Positions 24,586-31,793 of a stretch of DNA of 40,074 nt are shown piece by piece. The translations under genes were made by a program, and so were the position numbers. Each line of letters starts with the position of its first letter. The stretch's first letter is position 1. This DNA is from an uncultured Collinsella sp. (GTDB lineage: Bacteria; Actinomycetota; Coriobacteriia; Coriobacteriales; Coriobacteriaceae), in NCBI GenBank assembly GCA_934630735.1, contig CAKTWK010000018.1, positions 1 to 40,074 of the forward strand, read 5' to 3'. Below the pieces are notes generated by a model that ran no database searches, was not told the DNA's origin, and saw only the letters and a program-made list of their open reading frames with translations.

Positions 24586-24627
24586 AACCGTGTGGCCATG
24601 ACCCATTAGGTCAATGGCCACACGGTT
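24586..24627 (+). terminator. Large hairpin after the aldolase gene
   Basis: AACCGTGTGGCCAT (24586-24599) pairs perfectly with ATGGCCACACGGTT (24614-24627), and GACC/GGTC continues the stem inward after one bulged A, giving 18 pairs with a 5-base loop. Only TTTCT follows. It is likely a terminator or processing barrier between the aldolase and kinase genes. Confidence 0.6.
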
Positions 24628-24727
24628 TCTCGGCGATCTCGGACACCTGGAAAACCTTTACTGCGCTGTGACGGCTAGCCTGACGGCGCATTTCCTGTAG
24701 TTGTTTTTATCTCCGAAGGAGAGCGAC

Positions 24728-25693
24728 ATGGAGAACAAGTACGTCTGCTCTGTCGATATCGGCGGAACTAAGATCGCGACTGCCATCATGGAGTATCCGG
24801 CTGACGGTAGTGTGCCCCATCCCGTTTTTGAGGCCGAGGTTCCCACAGAGGCCCAAGAGGGCGGCGAGGCCGTCTTCCAGCGTATCGAGGCATCCATCAA
24901 GGCTGCTCTCGAGGCGAATCCCGATGTCGAGGTCCTTGGCGTCGGTATTGGCGCCGCCGGTGTCGTCGACCCCAAGACGGGCGCCATCGCGTATGCCAAT
25001 GAGATCATGCCCGGCTGGTCCGGCGTTCAGTTGGGGCCGCGTCTGCGCGAGGATCTCGGTCTTCCCGTTGCCGTTGTAGGCGACGTGCAGGCTCATGCTC
25101 TGGGCGAGGCCCACTGGGGTGTCGGCAAGGGCAAGTTCTCCGTCTTGTGTCTTGGCATCGGTACGGGTATCGGCGGCGCATATGTCGAGAACGGCCGCGT
25201 GATGCAGGGCTTCCATGGTGCTGCTGGCCATATGGGCCACATCGAGTGCTCGGCTGCCGCCGGCATTCCCTGCGCCTGCGGGCGTTCCGGCCATCTGGAG
25301 TCGGTTGCTTCGGGCACTTCCATTGGTCGTATGTACGATGAGCGCTTTGGCCGCGTCGACCCCAGCCGTCCTTCGGTCGGTCGCGATGTGAACGACCTGT
25401 GCCGTGCGGGCGACGCAAAGGCGACCGAGGTCATCCATGACGCCGGCTTTGCGCTGGGGGCCAGCTTGGGCTCGCTCGCTAACATCCTGGACCCTGAGGT
25501 CATCGTGCTTTCGGGCGGCGTGATTCACCAAGGTCCCGATTGGCGTTCGCAGACGTGGAAGGATTCGGTGCACGAGGGCTATGCCAGCCAGGCGCTCGAT
25601 CCGCTTCAGAACACACCGATCCTCATCGGTTCTCTGGAGGGCGATGCTCCGCTCATCGGTGCCGCCGAACACCTTCTTGCGTCGTTGAAGTAA
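24728..25693 (+). CDS. nanK: ROK-family sugar kinase, probable N-acetylmannosamine kinase
   Basis: Predicted ATP-dependent kinase making ManNAc-6-phosphate. The 321-residue product has the phosphate-1 motif DIGGTK at 10-15, GVGIGAAGVVD at 71-81, the catalytic-base region VVGDVQAHALGE with Asp119, LGIGTGIGGA at 142-151, and the ROK zinc motif: His171, Cys182 and Cys184 (PCACG). The usual third cysteine is replaced by His189 (GRSGHLE instead of GxxGCLE). No HTH domain, so it is a kinase and not a ROK repressor. ATG 24728 has AAGGAG 6 bases upstream. The substrate is inferred from nanE immediately downstream; glucokinase-like specificity cannot be excluded. Confidence 0.83.
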   Translation: MENKYVCSVDIGGTKIATAIMEYPADGSVPHPVFEAEVPTEAQEGGEAVFQRIEASIKAALEANPDVEVLGVGIGAAGVVDPKTGAIAYANEIMPGWSGVQLGPRLREDLGLPVAVVGDVQAHALGEAHWGVGKGKFSVLCLGIGTGIGGAYVENGRVMQGFHGAAGHMGHIECSAAAGIPCACGRSGHLESVASGTSIGRMYDERFGRVDPSRPSVGRDVNDLCRAGDAKATEVIHDAGFALGASLGSLANILDPEVIVLSGGVIHQGPDWRSQTWKDSVHEGYASQALDPLQNTPILIGSLEGDAPLIGAAEHLLASLK

Positions 25694-25710
25694 ACATAAC
25701 TACCAAGTGC

Positions 25711-25808
25711 GCCTTCTGAGGTGCCGCAGATTGACGTGAAAGAGGAGCGAAGCGTACTTCGGTACGCGAGCGACGGTTTGAACGTCAAGGTGCGGTGTCT
25801 CAGAAGGC
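25711..25808 (+). repeat. Nested long inverted repeat with a UUCG-capped hairpin before nanE
   Basis: The element folds on itself in layers. GCCTTCTGAG (25711-25720) pairs perfectly with CTCAGAAGGC (25799-25808). GTGCCGCA pairs with TGCGGTGT (25721-25728 with 25791-25798, three wobbles). TTGACGT (25731-25737) pairs with ACGTCAA (25782-25788). A central hairpin GCGTAC-TTCG-GTACGC (25752-25767) ends in the very stable C(UUCG)G tetraloop. It fills most of the nanK-nanE gap and ends 25 bases before nanE. It could be a mobile or dispersed palindromic element or a regulatory RNA. Confidence 0.65.
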
Positions 25809-25833
25809 TGTTTTGAGAAAGGTTGAGTCGCAC

Positions 25834-26520
25834 ATGACCGTTGATCCTTTGATTCAATCCCTGAAGGGCAAGCTCGTCGTGAGCGTTCAGGCGTATATGG
25901 GCGAGCCGCTTCGTACGCCCGAGACCATGGCTCAAATGTCTCGCGCTTGCGAGCTCGGCGGCGCTGCCGCCATTCGCTGCCAGGGCCTTGCCGACATTGC
26001 CGCCATTAAGGGTCGCTGTGAGGTTCCCGTCATCGGCCTGTGGAAGGATGGGCACGAGGGCGTTTACATCACGCCGACGCTGCGTCACGCTCGCGCCTGC
26101 GTTGCTGCCGGTGCCGATATCGTGGCGATCGACGCCACCGATCGTCCGCGCCCCGATGGCAAGACGGTCGAGGATACCTTCCGTCCACTGCACGAGGAGG
26201 GTGTGCTCCTGATGGCGGATTGTGCCACCATCGAGGACATTCGCCGTGCTGTTGATATGGGCTTCGACCTTGTATCCACCACGCTTTCTCACGGCGTCGC
26301 CGCCATCGACTGCACCATGGCCGATGGCCCCGACCTGCCGCTCCTGCGTCAGGCGACTGAGGAATTCCCCGGCCTTCCCATCATTTGTGAGGGTCGCGTG
26401 CATACGCCCGAGGAGGCTCGCGCCGCGATCGATGCTGGCGCCTGGGCCGTTGTCGTCGGCACCGCCATCACGCACCCCACGAGTATTACAAGTTGGTTCA
26501 AGGCTGCGCTTGAGGCGTAA
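25834..26520 (+). CDS. nanE: N-acetylmannosamine-6-phosphate 2-epimerase
   Basis: Converts ManNAc-6-P to GlcNAc-6-P, the step that hands sialic-acid carbon to amino-sugar catabolism. The 228-residue TIM-barrel product has the family motifs LKGKLVVSVQA, GGAAAIRCQGLADIAAIK, VPVIGLWKDGHEGVYITPT (with the catalytic-type lysine), ADIVAIDATDRPRPDG, and IICEGRVHTPEEARAAIDAGAWAVVVGTAITHP (with the catalytic-type glutamate). Length is typical (about 220-230). ATG 25834 is the likely start, though the nearest purine run (GAAAGG, 25817-25822) is 11 bases away; the reading frame extends up into the hairpin element. This is the most specific marker that the locus is for sialic acid or ManNAc. Confidence 0.92.
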   Translation: MTVDPLIQSLKGKLVVSVQAYMGEPLRTPETMAQMSRACELGGAAAIRCQGLADIAAIKGRCEVPVIGLWKDGHEGVYITPTLRHARACVAAGADIVAIDATDRPRPDGKTVEDTFRPLHEEGVLLMADCATIEDIRRAVDMGFDLVSTTLSHGVAAIDCTMADGPDLPLLRQATEEFPGLPIICEGRVHTPEEARAAIDAGAWAVVVGTAITHPTSITSWFKAALEA

Positions 26521-26547
26521 GACAGACCTCGTATCCGCTCGGGGCGG

Positions 26548-26553
26548 TATACT
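26548..26553 (+). promoter_or_regulatory. Possible -10 element for rapZ
   Basis: TATACT lies 74 bases before the rapZ start and directly upstream of an intrinsic terminator-like hairpin. No good -35 is visible. Confidence 0.35.
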
Positions 26554-26571
26554 CAATATAGGCAATTGACC

Positions 26572-26608
26572 GCGCGGGATCCGGGTTGCCGGGTCCCGCG
26601 CTTGTTTT
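26572..26608 (+). terminator. Intrinsic terminator between nanE and rapZ
   Basis: GCGCGGGATCCGG (26572-26584) pairs with CCGGGTCCCGCGC (26589-26601), 13 pairs including one U-G, around a GTTG loop. TTGTTTT follows. The T run ends only 13 bases before the rapZ start, next to its ribosome site, so it either ends the nan operon or acts as a rapZ leader attenuator. Confidence 0.85.
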
Positions 26609-26621
26609 CGGGAGGCAGCAC

Positions 26622-27542
26622 ATGCAAAAGGGAGATGCCATGGATGCGGCGGAGCGCTCGGAGCGCATCCCCGATATCGTCATCATCACCGGAATGTCCG
26701 GATCGGGCCGCACACAGGCCATGCACGTGTTCGAGGACATGGGCTATTTTTGCATTGATAACCTGCCTCCGCGTCTCATCGCCCAGCTTGCCGAGCTCGT
26801 CGGCATCAATACGGGCGTGGGCAGGCATCTCGCCGTCACCTGCGATTTGCGTAGCCAGGGGCTGTTTGACGAGTTGCTCGATGCGGTCGCCGCGCTCGAA
26901 GAGCGCGAGATGAGCTGCGACATCGTGTTTCTCGAGGCTTCTGACGAGGTGCTGATTCGTCGCTACAGCGAAAATCGCCGCCGTCATCCCATTGCCAAGC
27001 CGGGGGAGACTACGGCCGATGCCATTCAGCGCGAGCGCCTTCAGCTGCAGGGCGTGCGCGATCGAGCCGATATGATTATCGACACGAGCCGTCTGCGCAC
27101 CTCTGCGCTGCGCAACAAGCTACGTATGGCATTTTCCGAACTGTCCGACCAACAGCTCATGGACGTCCATGTGTTCTCGTTTGGCTTTAAGCACGGCATG
27201 CCCGTCGAGGCGGACATTATGATCGACGTCCGCTTCCTGCCCAATCCGTTCTACGATCCCGAGATGCGCACGATGACCGGTCTCGATAAAAAGGTCTCCG
27301 ATTTTGTTCTGGACCATCCCAAGACGCAGGAGTTTTGGAAGGCTTGGACACAGCTGCTCGATACGGTGATGCCGGGCTATATCGCGGAGGGTAAACCGCA
27401 GCTTTCTATCGCCATCGGCTGCACGGGCGGACAGCACCGTAGCGTCGCCATTGCCGAGGCCACGGCCCGTTACCTGGAAGGCGCCCAGTATCACGTGAGC
27501 ATCTCCCACCGCGATCTGTCGCGCGCCAACACGAAGGCATAG
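26622..27542 (+). CDS. rapZ: RNase adapter RapZ / P-loop nucleotide-binding protein YvcJ family
   Basis: Cytosolic P-loop protein. In enterobacteria RapZ senses glucosamine-6-phosphate and guides RNase E to the GlmZ small RNA; the role in actinobacteria is not established. The 306-residue product has the Walker A-like GMSGSGRT at 24-31 (Lys replaced by Arg, as I recall for actinobacterial homologues), the VFEDMGYFCIDNLPP motif, and the C-terminal domain with FGFKHGMPVEADIMIDVRFLPNPFY and GCTGGQHRSVAIAE. Two starts are possible: ATG 26622 (GGAGG 6 bases upstream) and ATG 26640 (AGGGAGA 6 bases upstream). whiA follows after 6 bases. Confidence 0.93.
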   Translation: MQKGDAMDAAERSERIPDIVIITGMSGSGRTQAMHVFEDMGYFCIDNLPPRLIAQLAELVGINTGVGRHLAVTCDLRSQGLFDELLDAVAALEEREMSCDIVFLEASDEVLIRRYSENRRRHPIAKPGETTADAIQRERLQLQGVRDRADMIIDTSRLRTSALRNKLRMAFSELSDQQLMDVHVFSFGFKHGMPVEADIMIDVRFLPNPFYDPEMRTMTGLDKKVSDFVLDHPKTQEFWKAWTQLLDTVMPGYIAEGKPQLSIAIGCTGGQHRSVAIAEATARYLEGAQYHVSISHRDLSRANTKA

Positions 27543-27548
27543 GCCTGC

Positions 27549-28478
27549 ATGTCGTTTACCGCCGAGGTGCGCGACGAGCTTGCGCGCTGCGAACCCGAAT
27601 GTGAATACTGCGACTTGTCGACACTTGCCGCCCTCACGCGCGTGAGTGGTACGCTCTCGCTTACCGGCTCTGGGCGGTATCGTTTGACAGTTGCGACTGA
27701 GACGGGAGACGTCGCGCGCACGATGATCACGCTTACGCATCGCATCCTTAAGCTCAAAACGGAATTCACCGTTCGTAAATCGGTCTTGCATAAGGTCCGT
27801 AACTATCTCATTACCCTGCCCGATCAACCCGACCTGGACAAGGCTCTGGTGCTGCTGGGCATTCTAGACCGCAGGGGAGGGCTCGTCGCTGGTGTTCCCC
27901 GGCACATCGTTGCCCGTCCCTGCTGCAGGCTTGCCTACATCCGCGGCGCGCTCATCGCGGGCGGCTTCGTGGCCGATCCACGCGGCGATTTTCATTTGGA
28001 GATCGCGGTGCAGGGCGAGCAATATGCTAAGGGGCTTTGCGACCTGTTGGGGCAGATTGGGGTCCATGCTCGTGTTAATGCACGGCGGGGGTCATATGCC
28101 GTGTACATTAAGAGCGCCGAGGAAATCGAGCATTTATTAAAGCTGATTGGTGCCAAGCGCAGCGTTGCCGAGATTGAGGAGGCGCGCGCGGTCAAGTTGG
28201 TTAAGAACGATGTGAACCGTCGCGTGAACGCCGAGCTCGCCAACCAGACCAGAAGCGCCGGTGCCGCTCAACATCAGCTTGCGCTTATCGATGAGCTCGA
28301 GCAGCGCGGCCTTCGCGATGCGCTTCCGGATGCCTTGGCGGTCTTTTGCGACCTGCGCGAGCGCTATCCCGATCTGTCGCTGCGTGATTTAGGGGAGATG
28401 GCTGACCCTCCCTTGTCGAAGTCGGCCCTCTACCATCGTGTTTTACGGCTTGAAAAGCTCATTGAAGCAAACGGGTAG
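27549..28478 (+). CDS. whiA: DNA-binding protein WhiA
   Basis: Conserved Gram-positive regulator. In Streptomyces it controls sporulation-related division genes with WhiB; in Bacillus it affects division and chromosome segregation. The 309-residue product has the N-terminal WhiA domain (MSFTAEVRDELAR, start of family), a degenerate LAGLIDADG homing-endonuclease-like domain (CCRLAYIRGALIAGGFVADPRGDFHLEI), and a C-terminal helix-turn-helix (YPDLSLRDLGEMADPPLSKSALYHRVLRLEKL). The order rapZ-whiA is the normal actinobacterial one, but yvcK, usually between them, is absent; only 6 bases separate the genes. Confidence 0.95.
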   Translation: MSFTAEVRDELARCEPECEYCDLSTLAALTRVSGTLSLTGSGRYRLTVATETGDVARTMITLTHRILKLKTEFTVRKSVLHKVRNYLITLPDQPDLDKALVLLGILDRRGGLVAGVPRHIVARPCCRLAYIRGALIAGGFVADPRGDFHLEIAVQGEQYAKGLCDLLGQIGVHARVNARRGSYAVYIKSAEEIEHLLKLIGAKRSVAEIEEARAVKLVKNDVNRRVNAELANQTRSAGAAQHQLALIDELEQRGLRDALPDALAVFCDLRERYPDLSLRDLGEMADPPLSKSALYHRVLRLEKLIEANG

Positions 28479-28523
28479 TTTAAAGTATCGACTTATATAC
28501 GGATTTAGCTGCTATTTTATTCT

Positions 28524-28537
28524 TTAAAACGTTTTAA
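28524..28537 (+). promoter_or_regulatory. Perfect 14-bp palindromic operator-like site upstream of gap
   Basis: TTAAAACGTTTTAA is a perfect palindrome in a locally AT-rich stretch, 46 bases before the probable gap promoter core. Its AAACGTTT centre is typical of LacI/GalR/CcpA-type operators. Related sites occur at 15818-15829 and 33934-33945. Confidence 0.5.
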
Positions 28538-28569
28538 CGTAAATTTGATTTTCAATTTCGACTATTCTC

Positions 28570-28599
28570 GTGAAATTCAAGTCCAAAAAAAGGTATATT
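28570..28599 (+). promoter_or_regulatory. Probable promoter of gap
   Basis: GTGAAA (28570-28575) and TATATT (28594-28599) are 18 bases apart, matching SigA elements at 4/6 and 5/6. The predicted leader to the gap start is about 65 bases and GC-rich. Confidence 0.5.
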
Positions 28600-28671
28600 A
28601 GGCGAGTGGTTAGTTTGTGGGCCTCAACGGCGGGCGCTGTAGCTTGCGGGGGCCTTACGAAAGGAGACACA

Positions 28672-29697
28672 ATGGCAGTAAAGGTTGCTATTAACGGCTT
28701 CGGTCGCATCGGTCGTCTGGCTTTCCGTCAGATGTTCGGTCATGAGGGCTCCGAGATTGTCGCCATCAACGACCTCACCTCTCCCGATATGCTCGCTTAC
28801 CTGCTGAAGTACGACTCCACGCAGGGCAACTACGCTCGCGATCACGAGGTCGTTGCTGGCGAGGATTCCATCACCGTTGACGGCAAGGAGATCAAGATCT
28901 ACAAGGAGGCCGACGCCAACAACCTGCCTTGGGGCGACCTCGACGTCGACGTCGTTCTCGAGTGCACCGGCTTCTACACCAGCAAGGCTAAGGCTCAGGC
29001 CCACATCAACGCTGGCGCCAAGAAGGTCGTCATCTCCGCTCCGGCCGGCAGCGATCTGCCCACCATCGTGTACAACGTCAACCACGAGACGCTGACCGCT
29101 GAGGACAACATCATCTCCGCTGCTTCCTGCACCACCAACTGCCTCGCCCCGATGGCCAAGGGTCTGAACGACTTCGCTCCCATCGTGTCCGGCATCATGA
29201 CCACCATTCACGCCTGGACCGGCGACCAGATGCCGCTCGACGGCCCGCAGCGCAAGGGCAACAAGCGTCGTAGCCGCGCCTGCGCCGTCAACATCGTCCC
29301 CAACACCACCGGTGCTGCCAAGGCTATCGGCCTGGTTCTCCCCGAGCTCAACGGTAAGCTCATCGGTGCCGCCCAGCGCGTCCCGACGCCGACCGGCTCC
29401 ATCACCAACCTCTACGCTGTCGTTGACAAGAAGGTCACCGTCGACGAGGTCAACGCCGCTATGAAGGCCTACGCTGCCACCATCTCCGAGACCTTCGGTT
29501 ACAACGAGGACGACATCGTCTCCACCGACATCATCGGCGAGACCCACGGCTCCATCTTCGACGCCACTCAGACCATGTGCTCTGACCTCGGCAACGGCCA
29601 GACCCTCGTTCAGGTCACCTCTTGGTACGACAACGAGAACTCCTACACCTCTCAGATGGTCCGCACCATCAAGTACTTCGAGAAGTTCGTTGCTTAA
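28672..29697 (+). CDS. gap: Type I glyceraldehyde-3-phosphate dehydrogenase
   Basis: Glycolytic enzyme oxidising glyceraldehyde-3-P to 1,3-bisphosphoglycerate with NAD. The 341-residue product has the NAD-binding GFGRIGR at 9-15 and the active-site Cys153 in [12 protein letters not shown]. It also has [10 protein letters not shown], the specificity loop around [20 protein letters not shown], and the C-terminal [18 protein letters not shown] 28672 has AAAGGAG 6 bases upstream; an in-frame upstream start at 28570 would add a poorly conserved leader. Codon use is strongly biased to C-ending codons, a sign of high expression. A terminator separates it from pgk, allowing independent levels. Confidence 0.97.
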   Translation: MAVKVAINGFGRIGRLAFRQMFGHEGSEIVAINDLTSPDMLAYLLKYDSTQGNYARDHEVVAGEDSITVDGKEIKIYKEADANNLPWGDLDVDVVLECTGFYTSKAKAQAHINAGAKKVVISAPAGSDLPTIVYNVNHETLTAEDNIISAASCTTNCLAPMAKGLNDFAPIVSGIMTTIHAWTGDQMPLDGPQRKGNKRRSRACAVNIVPNTTGAAKAIGLVLPELNGKLIGAAQRVPTPTGSITNLYAVVDKKVTVDEVNAAMKAYAATISETFGYNEDDIVSTDIIGETHGSIFDATQTMCSDLGNGQTLVQVTSWYDNENSYTSQMVRTIKYFEKFVA

Positions 29698-29734
29698 TTT
29701 AGCTTTTAGCGAATAGCTCGTTGAGCGTCTAAAG

Positions 29735-29781
29735 AAGGGCGCGGCCTCATAGGGCTTACACCCTAGGGTCGCGCCCTTTTT
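29735..29781 (+). terminator. Intrinsic terminator between gap and pgk
   Basis: AAGGGCGCG (29735-29743) pairs with CGCGCCCTT (29770-29778), with a further AGGG/CCCT pairing inside, and a T run at 29777-29781. Confidence 0.85.
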
Positions 29782-29791
29782 ATAGGAAATC

Positions 29792-29814
29792 GTCTGCCGT
29801 AATGGGAGGCAGAC
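29792..29814 (+). promoter_or_regulatory. Hairpin in the pgk leader
   Basis: GTCTGCC (29792-29798) pairs perfectly with GGCAGAC (29808-29814), 23 bases before the pgk start. It could protect the 5' end of a pgk transcript that arises by processing or from a promoter inside the gap terminator region. Confidence 0.4.
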
Positions 29815-29837
29815 ACGTACGAAAGGTAGAAGCAAAC

Positions 29838-31028
29838 ATGGCCTTTACCAAGAAGACCGTCCGCGACATCGATGTCGACGGCAAGCGCGTTCTCGTCCGC
29901 GTTGACTTCAACGTGCCTATCAAGGATGGCGTCGTTGGCGACACCACCCGTATCAAGGCTGCCCTGCCCACCATCAACTATCTCGTTGAGCACAATGCTC
30001 GCGTCATCCTCATGAGCCACCTCGGCCGTCCCGAGGGCACTGGCTTCCAGCCTGAGCTCTCCCTTGAGCCTGTCGCCAAGAAGCTCGCTGAGCTCTCTGG
30101 TCTCGATGTTGCCTTTGTCGCCGACACCTACGGCGAGAAGGCCGCCGAGGCTGTTGCCGCCGTCGAGCCGGGCAAGGTCCTCGTTCTCGAGAACGTCCGC
30201 TTCGATAAGCGTGAGAAGAAGAACGATCCCGAGATCGCCAAGAAGCTCGCTTCCTATGGTGACGTCTTCGTTCTCGATGCCTTCGGCACCGCTCACCGCG
30301 CCCAGGGTTCCGTTGTGGGCCCCGCCGCTTACCTGCCTGCCGTCGCCGGCTTCCTGCTCGAGAAGGAGGTCGACACGCTGACCGGCATTTTCGCCGAGCC
30401 CGAGCGCCCCTTCGTCGCTATCGTCGGCGGTTCCAAGGTTTCCTCCAAGATCGGCGTTCTCGATCACCTCATCGACTCCGCTGACACCCTGATCATCGGT
30501 GGCGGCATGGCCTACACCTTCTTCCTGGCTCAGGGCCTGACCGTCGGTCAGTCCCTCAAGGAAGAGGACTGGGTCGAGCGCGCCGGCGAGATGCTCAAGA
30601 AGGCCGAGGAGAAGGGCGTCAAGATCCTGCTCCCCATCGACAACCGCGTTGCCGATCACTTTGGCGAGGACGCTGTCCCCGAGGTTGTCGCTTCCGACGC
30701 TATCCCCGACGATCGTGAGGGCATGGACATCGGCCCCAAGACCGAGGAGCTCTACGCCGAGGCCGTCAAGGGCGCCAAGACCGTGTTCTGGAACGGCCCC
30801 ATGGGCGTCTTCGAGTTCGACAACTTCGCTCACGGCACCCAGGCTATCGCCGAGGCCGTCGCCGAGGCCGACTGCACCTCGATCATCGGCGGTGGTGACT
30901 CTGTCGCGGCTGTCAACAAGTTCAACCTGGCCGACAAGATGAGCTGGATCTCCACCGGTGGTGGCGCTTCCATGGAGCTCGTCGAGGGTAAGGCCCTGCC
31001 CGGAGTGGAGGCGCTTCTCGATGCCTAA
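29838..31028 (+). CDS. pgk: Phosphoglycerate kinase
   Basis: Makes ATP from 1,3-bisphosphoglycerate. The 396-residue product has the PGK signature KRVLVRVDFNVP near residue 15, SHLGRP, VLVLENVRF, FGTAHRAQGS, VGGSKVSSKI and the C-terminal nucleotide motif IIGGGDSVAAVNKF with WISTGGGASMELVEGK. Length is standard. The start ATG 29838 fits the family N-terminus (FTKKTVRDIDVDGKR); the ribosome site GAAAGGTAG is rather distant. It overlaps tpiA by 8 bases, so pgk, tpiA and gpmI form a tight operon. Confidence 0.97.
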   Translation: MAFTKKTVRDIDVDGKRVLVRVDFNVPIKDGVVGDTTRIKAALPTINYLVEHNARVILMSHLGRPEGTGFQPELSLEPVAKKLAELSGLDVAFVADTYGEKAAEAVAAVEPGKVLVLENVRFDKREKKNDPEIAKKLASYGDVFVLDAFGTAHRAQGSVVGPAAYLPAVAGFLLEKEVDTLTGIFAEPERPFVAIVGGSKVSSKIGVLDHLIDSADTLIIGGGMAYTFFLAQGLTVGQSLKEEDWVERAGEMLKKAEEKGVKILLPIDNRVADHFGEDAVPEVVASDAIPDDREGMDIGPKTEELYAEAVKGAKTVFWNGPMGVFEFDNFAHGTQAIAEAVAEADCTSIIGGGDSVAAVNKFNLADKMSWISTGGGASMELVEGKALPGVEALLDA

Positions 31029-31788
31029 TCGCACCCTTCTTATCGCTGGTAACTGGAAGATGAACAACGACGTCGCCGAGGCCGCCAAGCTCGCCGACGA
31101 GCTGGCTCAGGCTCTGCCCGAGGTTCCGGCTGGCGTCGAGGTGCTCGTCTGCCCTCCGACCATTGACATCACCACGGTTCATGACCGCATTCAGGCTGCC
31201 CCCATCGCCCTCGGTGCACAGAACGTGTACTGGGAGGCCAAGGGTGCCTTCACCGGTGAGTCCTCTTGCGACATGCTCAAGTCCGCTGGCTGCACCTACT
31301 GCATCATCGGTCACTCCGAGCGTCGCGACTACTTCCACGAGACCGACGAGGATCAGAACAAGAAGGCCAAGGCCCTCGTTGCCGCCGGTCTTGTTCCCGT
31401 CTTCTGCTGCGGCGAGTCTCTCGAGGTCCGCGAGGCTGGCACCTATGTCGAGCACGTCGTGAACCAGGTCAAGGCTGGCCTTGCTGGTCTTGAGATCACC
31501 TGCCCCAAGCAGGTCGTCGTCGCCTACGAGCCCATCTGGGCTATCGGCACCGGCAAGACCGCTACCGCCGAGGACGCTCAGGAGGTCTGCGGCGCTATCC
31601 GTGAGACCCTCAAGGAGATGTTTGGCGAGGAGCTCGCTAACGGCATCCGCGTTCTCTATGGTGGCTCTGCCAAGCCCGGCAACATCGCCGAGCTCGTCGC
31701 CAAGCCTGACGTTGACGGCGCCCTCGTGGGCGGCGCTTCGCTCAAGGCTGCCGACTTCGCCTCTATGGTCGTTAAGGCAGGCGAGTAG
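31021..31788 (+). CDS. tpiA: Triosephosphate isomerase
   Basis: Interconverts dihydroxyacetone phosphate and glyceraldehyde-3-P. The 255-residue TIM barrel has AGNWKMN at 10-16, the catalytic His98 in IIGHSERR, the catalytic Glu170 in YEPIWAIGTGKTA, and the phosphate-binding LYGGSAKPGN and DGALVGGASL. ATG 31021 lies inside the end of pgk (8-base overlap), implying translational coupling; a longer upstream frame from 30958 is not needed. Confidence 0.97.
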   Translation: MPNRTLLIAGNWKMNNDVAEAAKLADELAQALPEVPAGVEVLVCPPTIDITTVHDRIQAAPIALGAQNVYWEAKGAFTGESSCDMLKSAGCTYCIIGHSERRDYFHETDEDQNKKAKALVAAGLVPVFCCGESLEVREAGTYVEHVVNQVKAGLAGLEITCPKQVVVAYEPIWAIGTGKTATAEDAQEVCGAIRETLKEMFGEELANGIRVLYGGSAKPGNIAELVAKPDVDGALVGGASLKAADFASMVVKAGE

Positions 31789-31793
31789 GACAT

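Noticed and set aside
25711..25808. Simple intrinsic terminator before nanE
   Set aside because: The structure is multi-layered, has no T tract at its base, and sits immediately before a gene of the same pathway.
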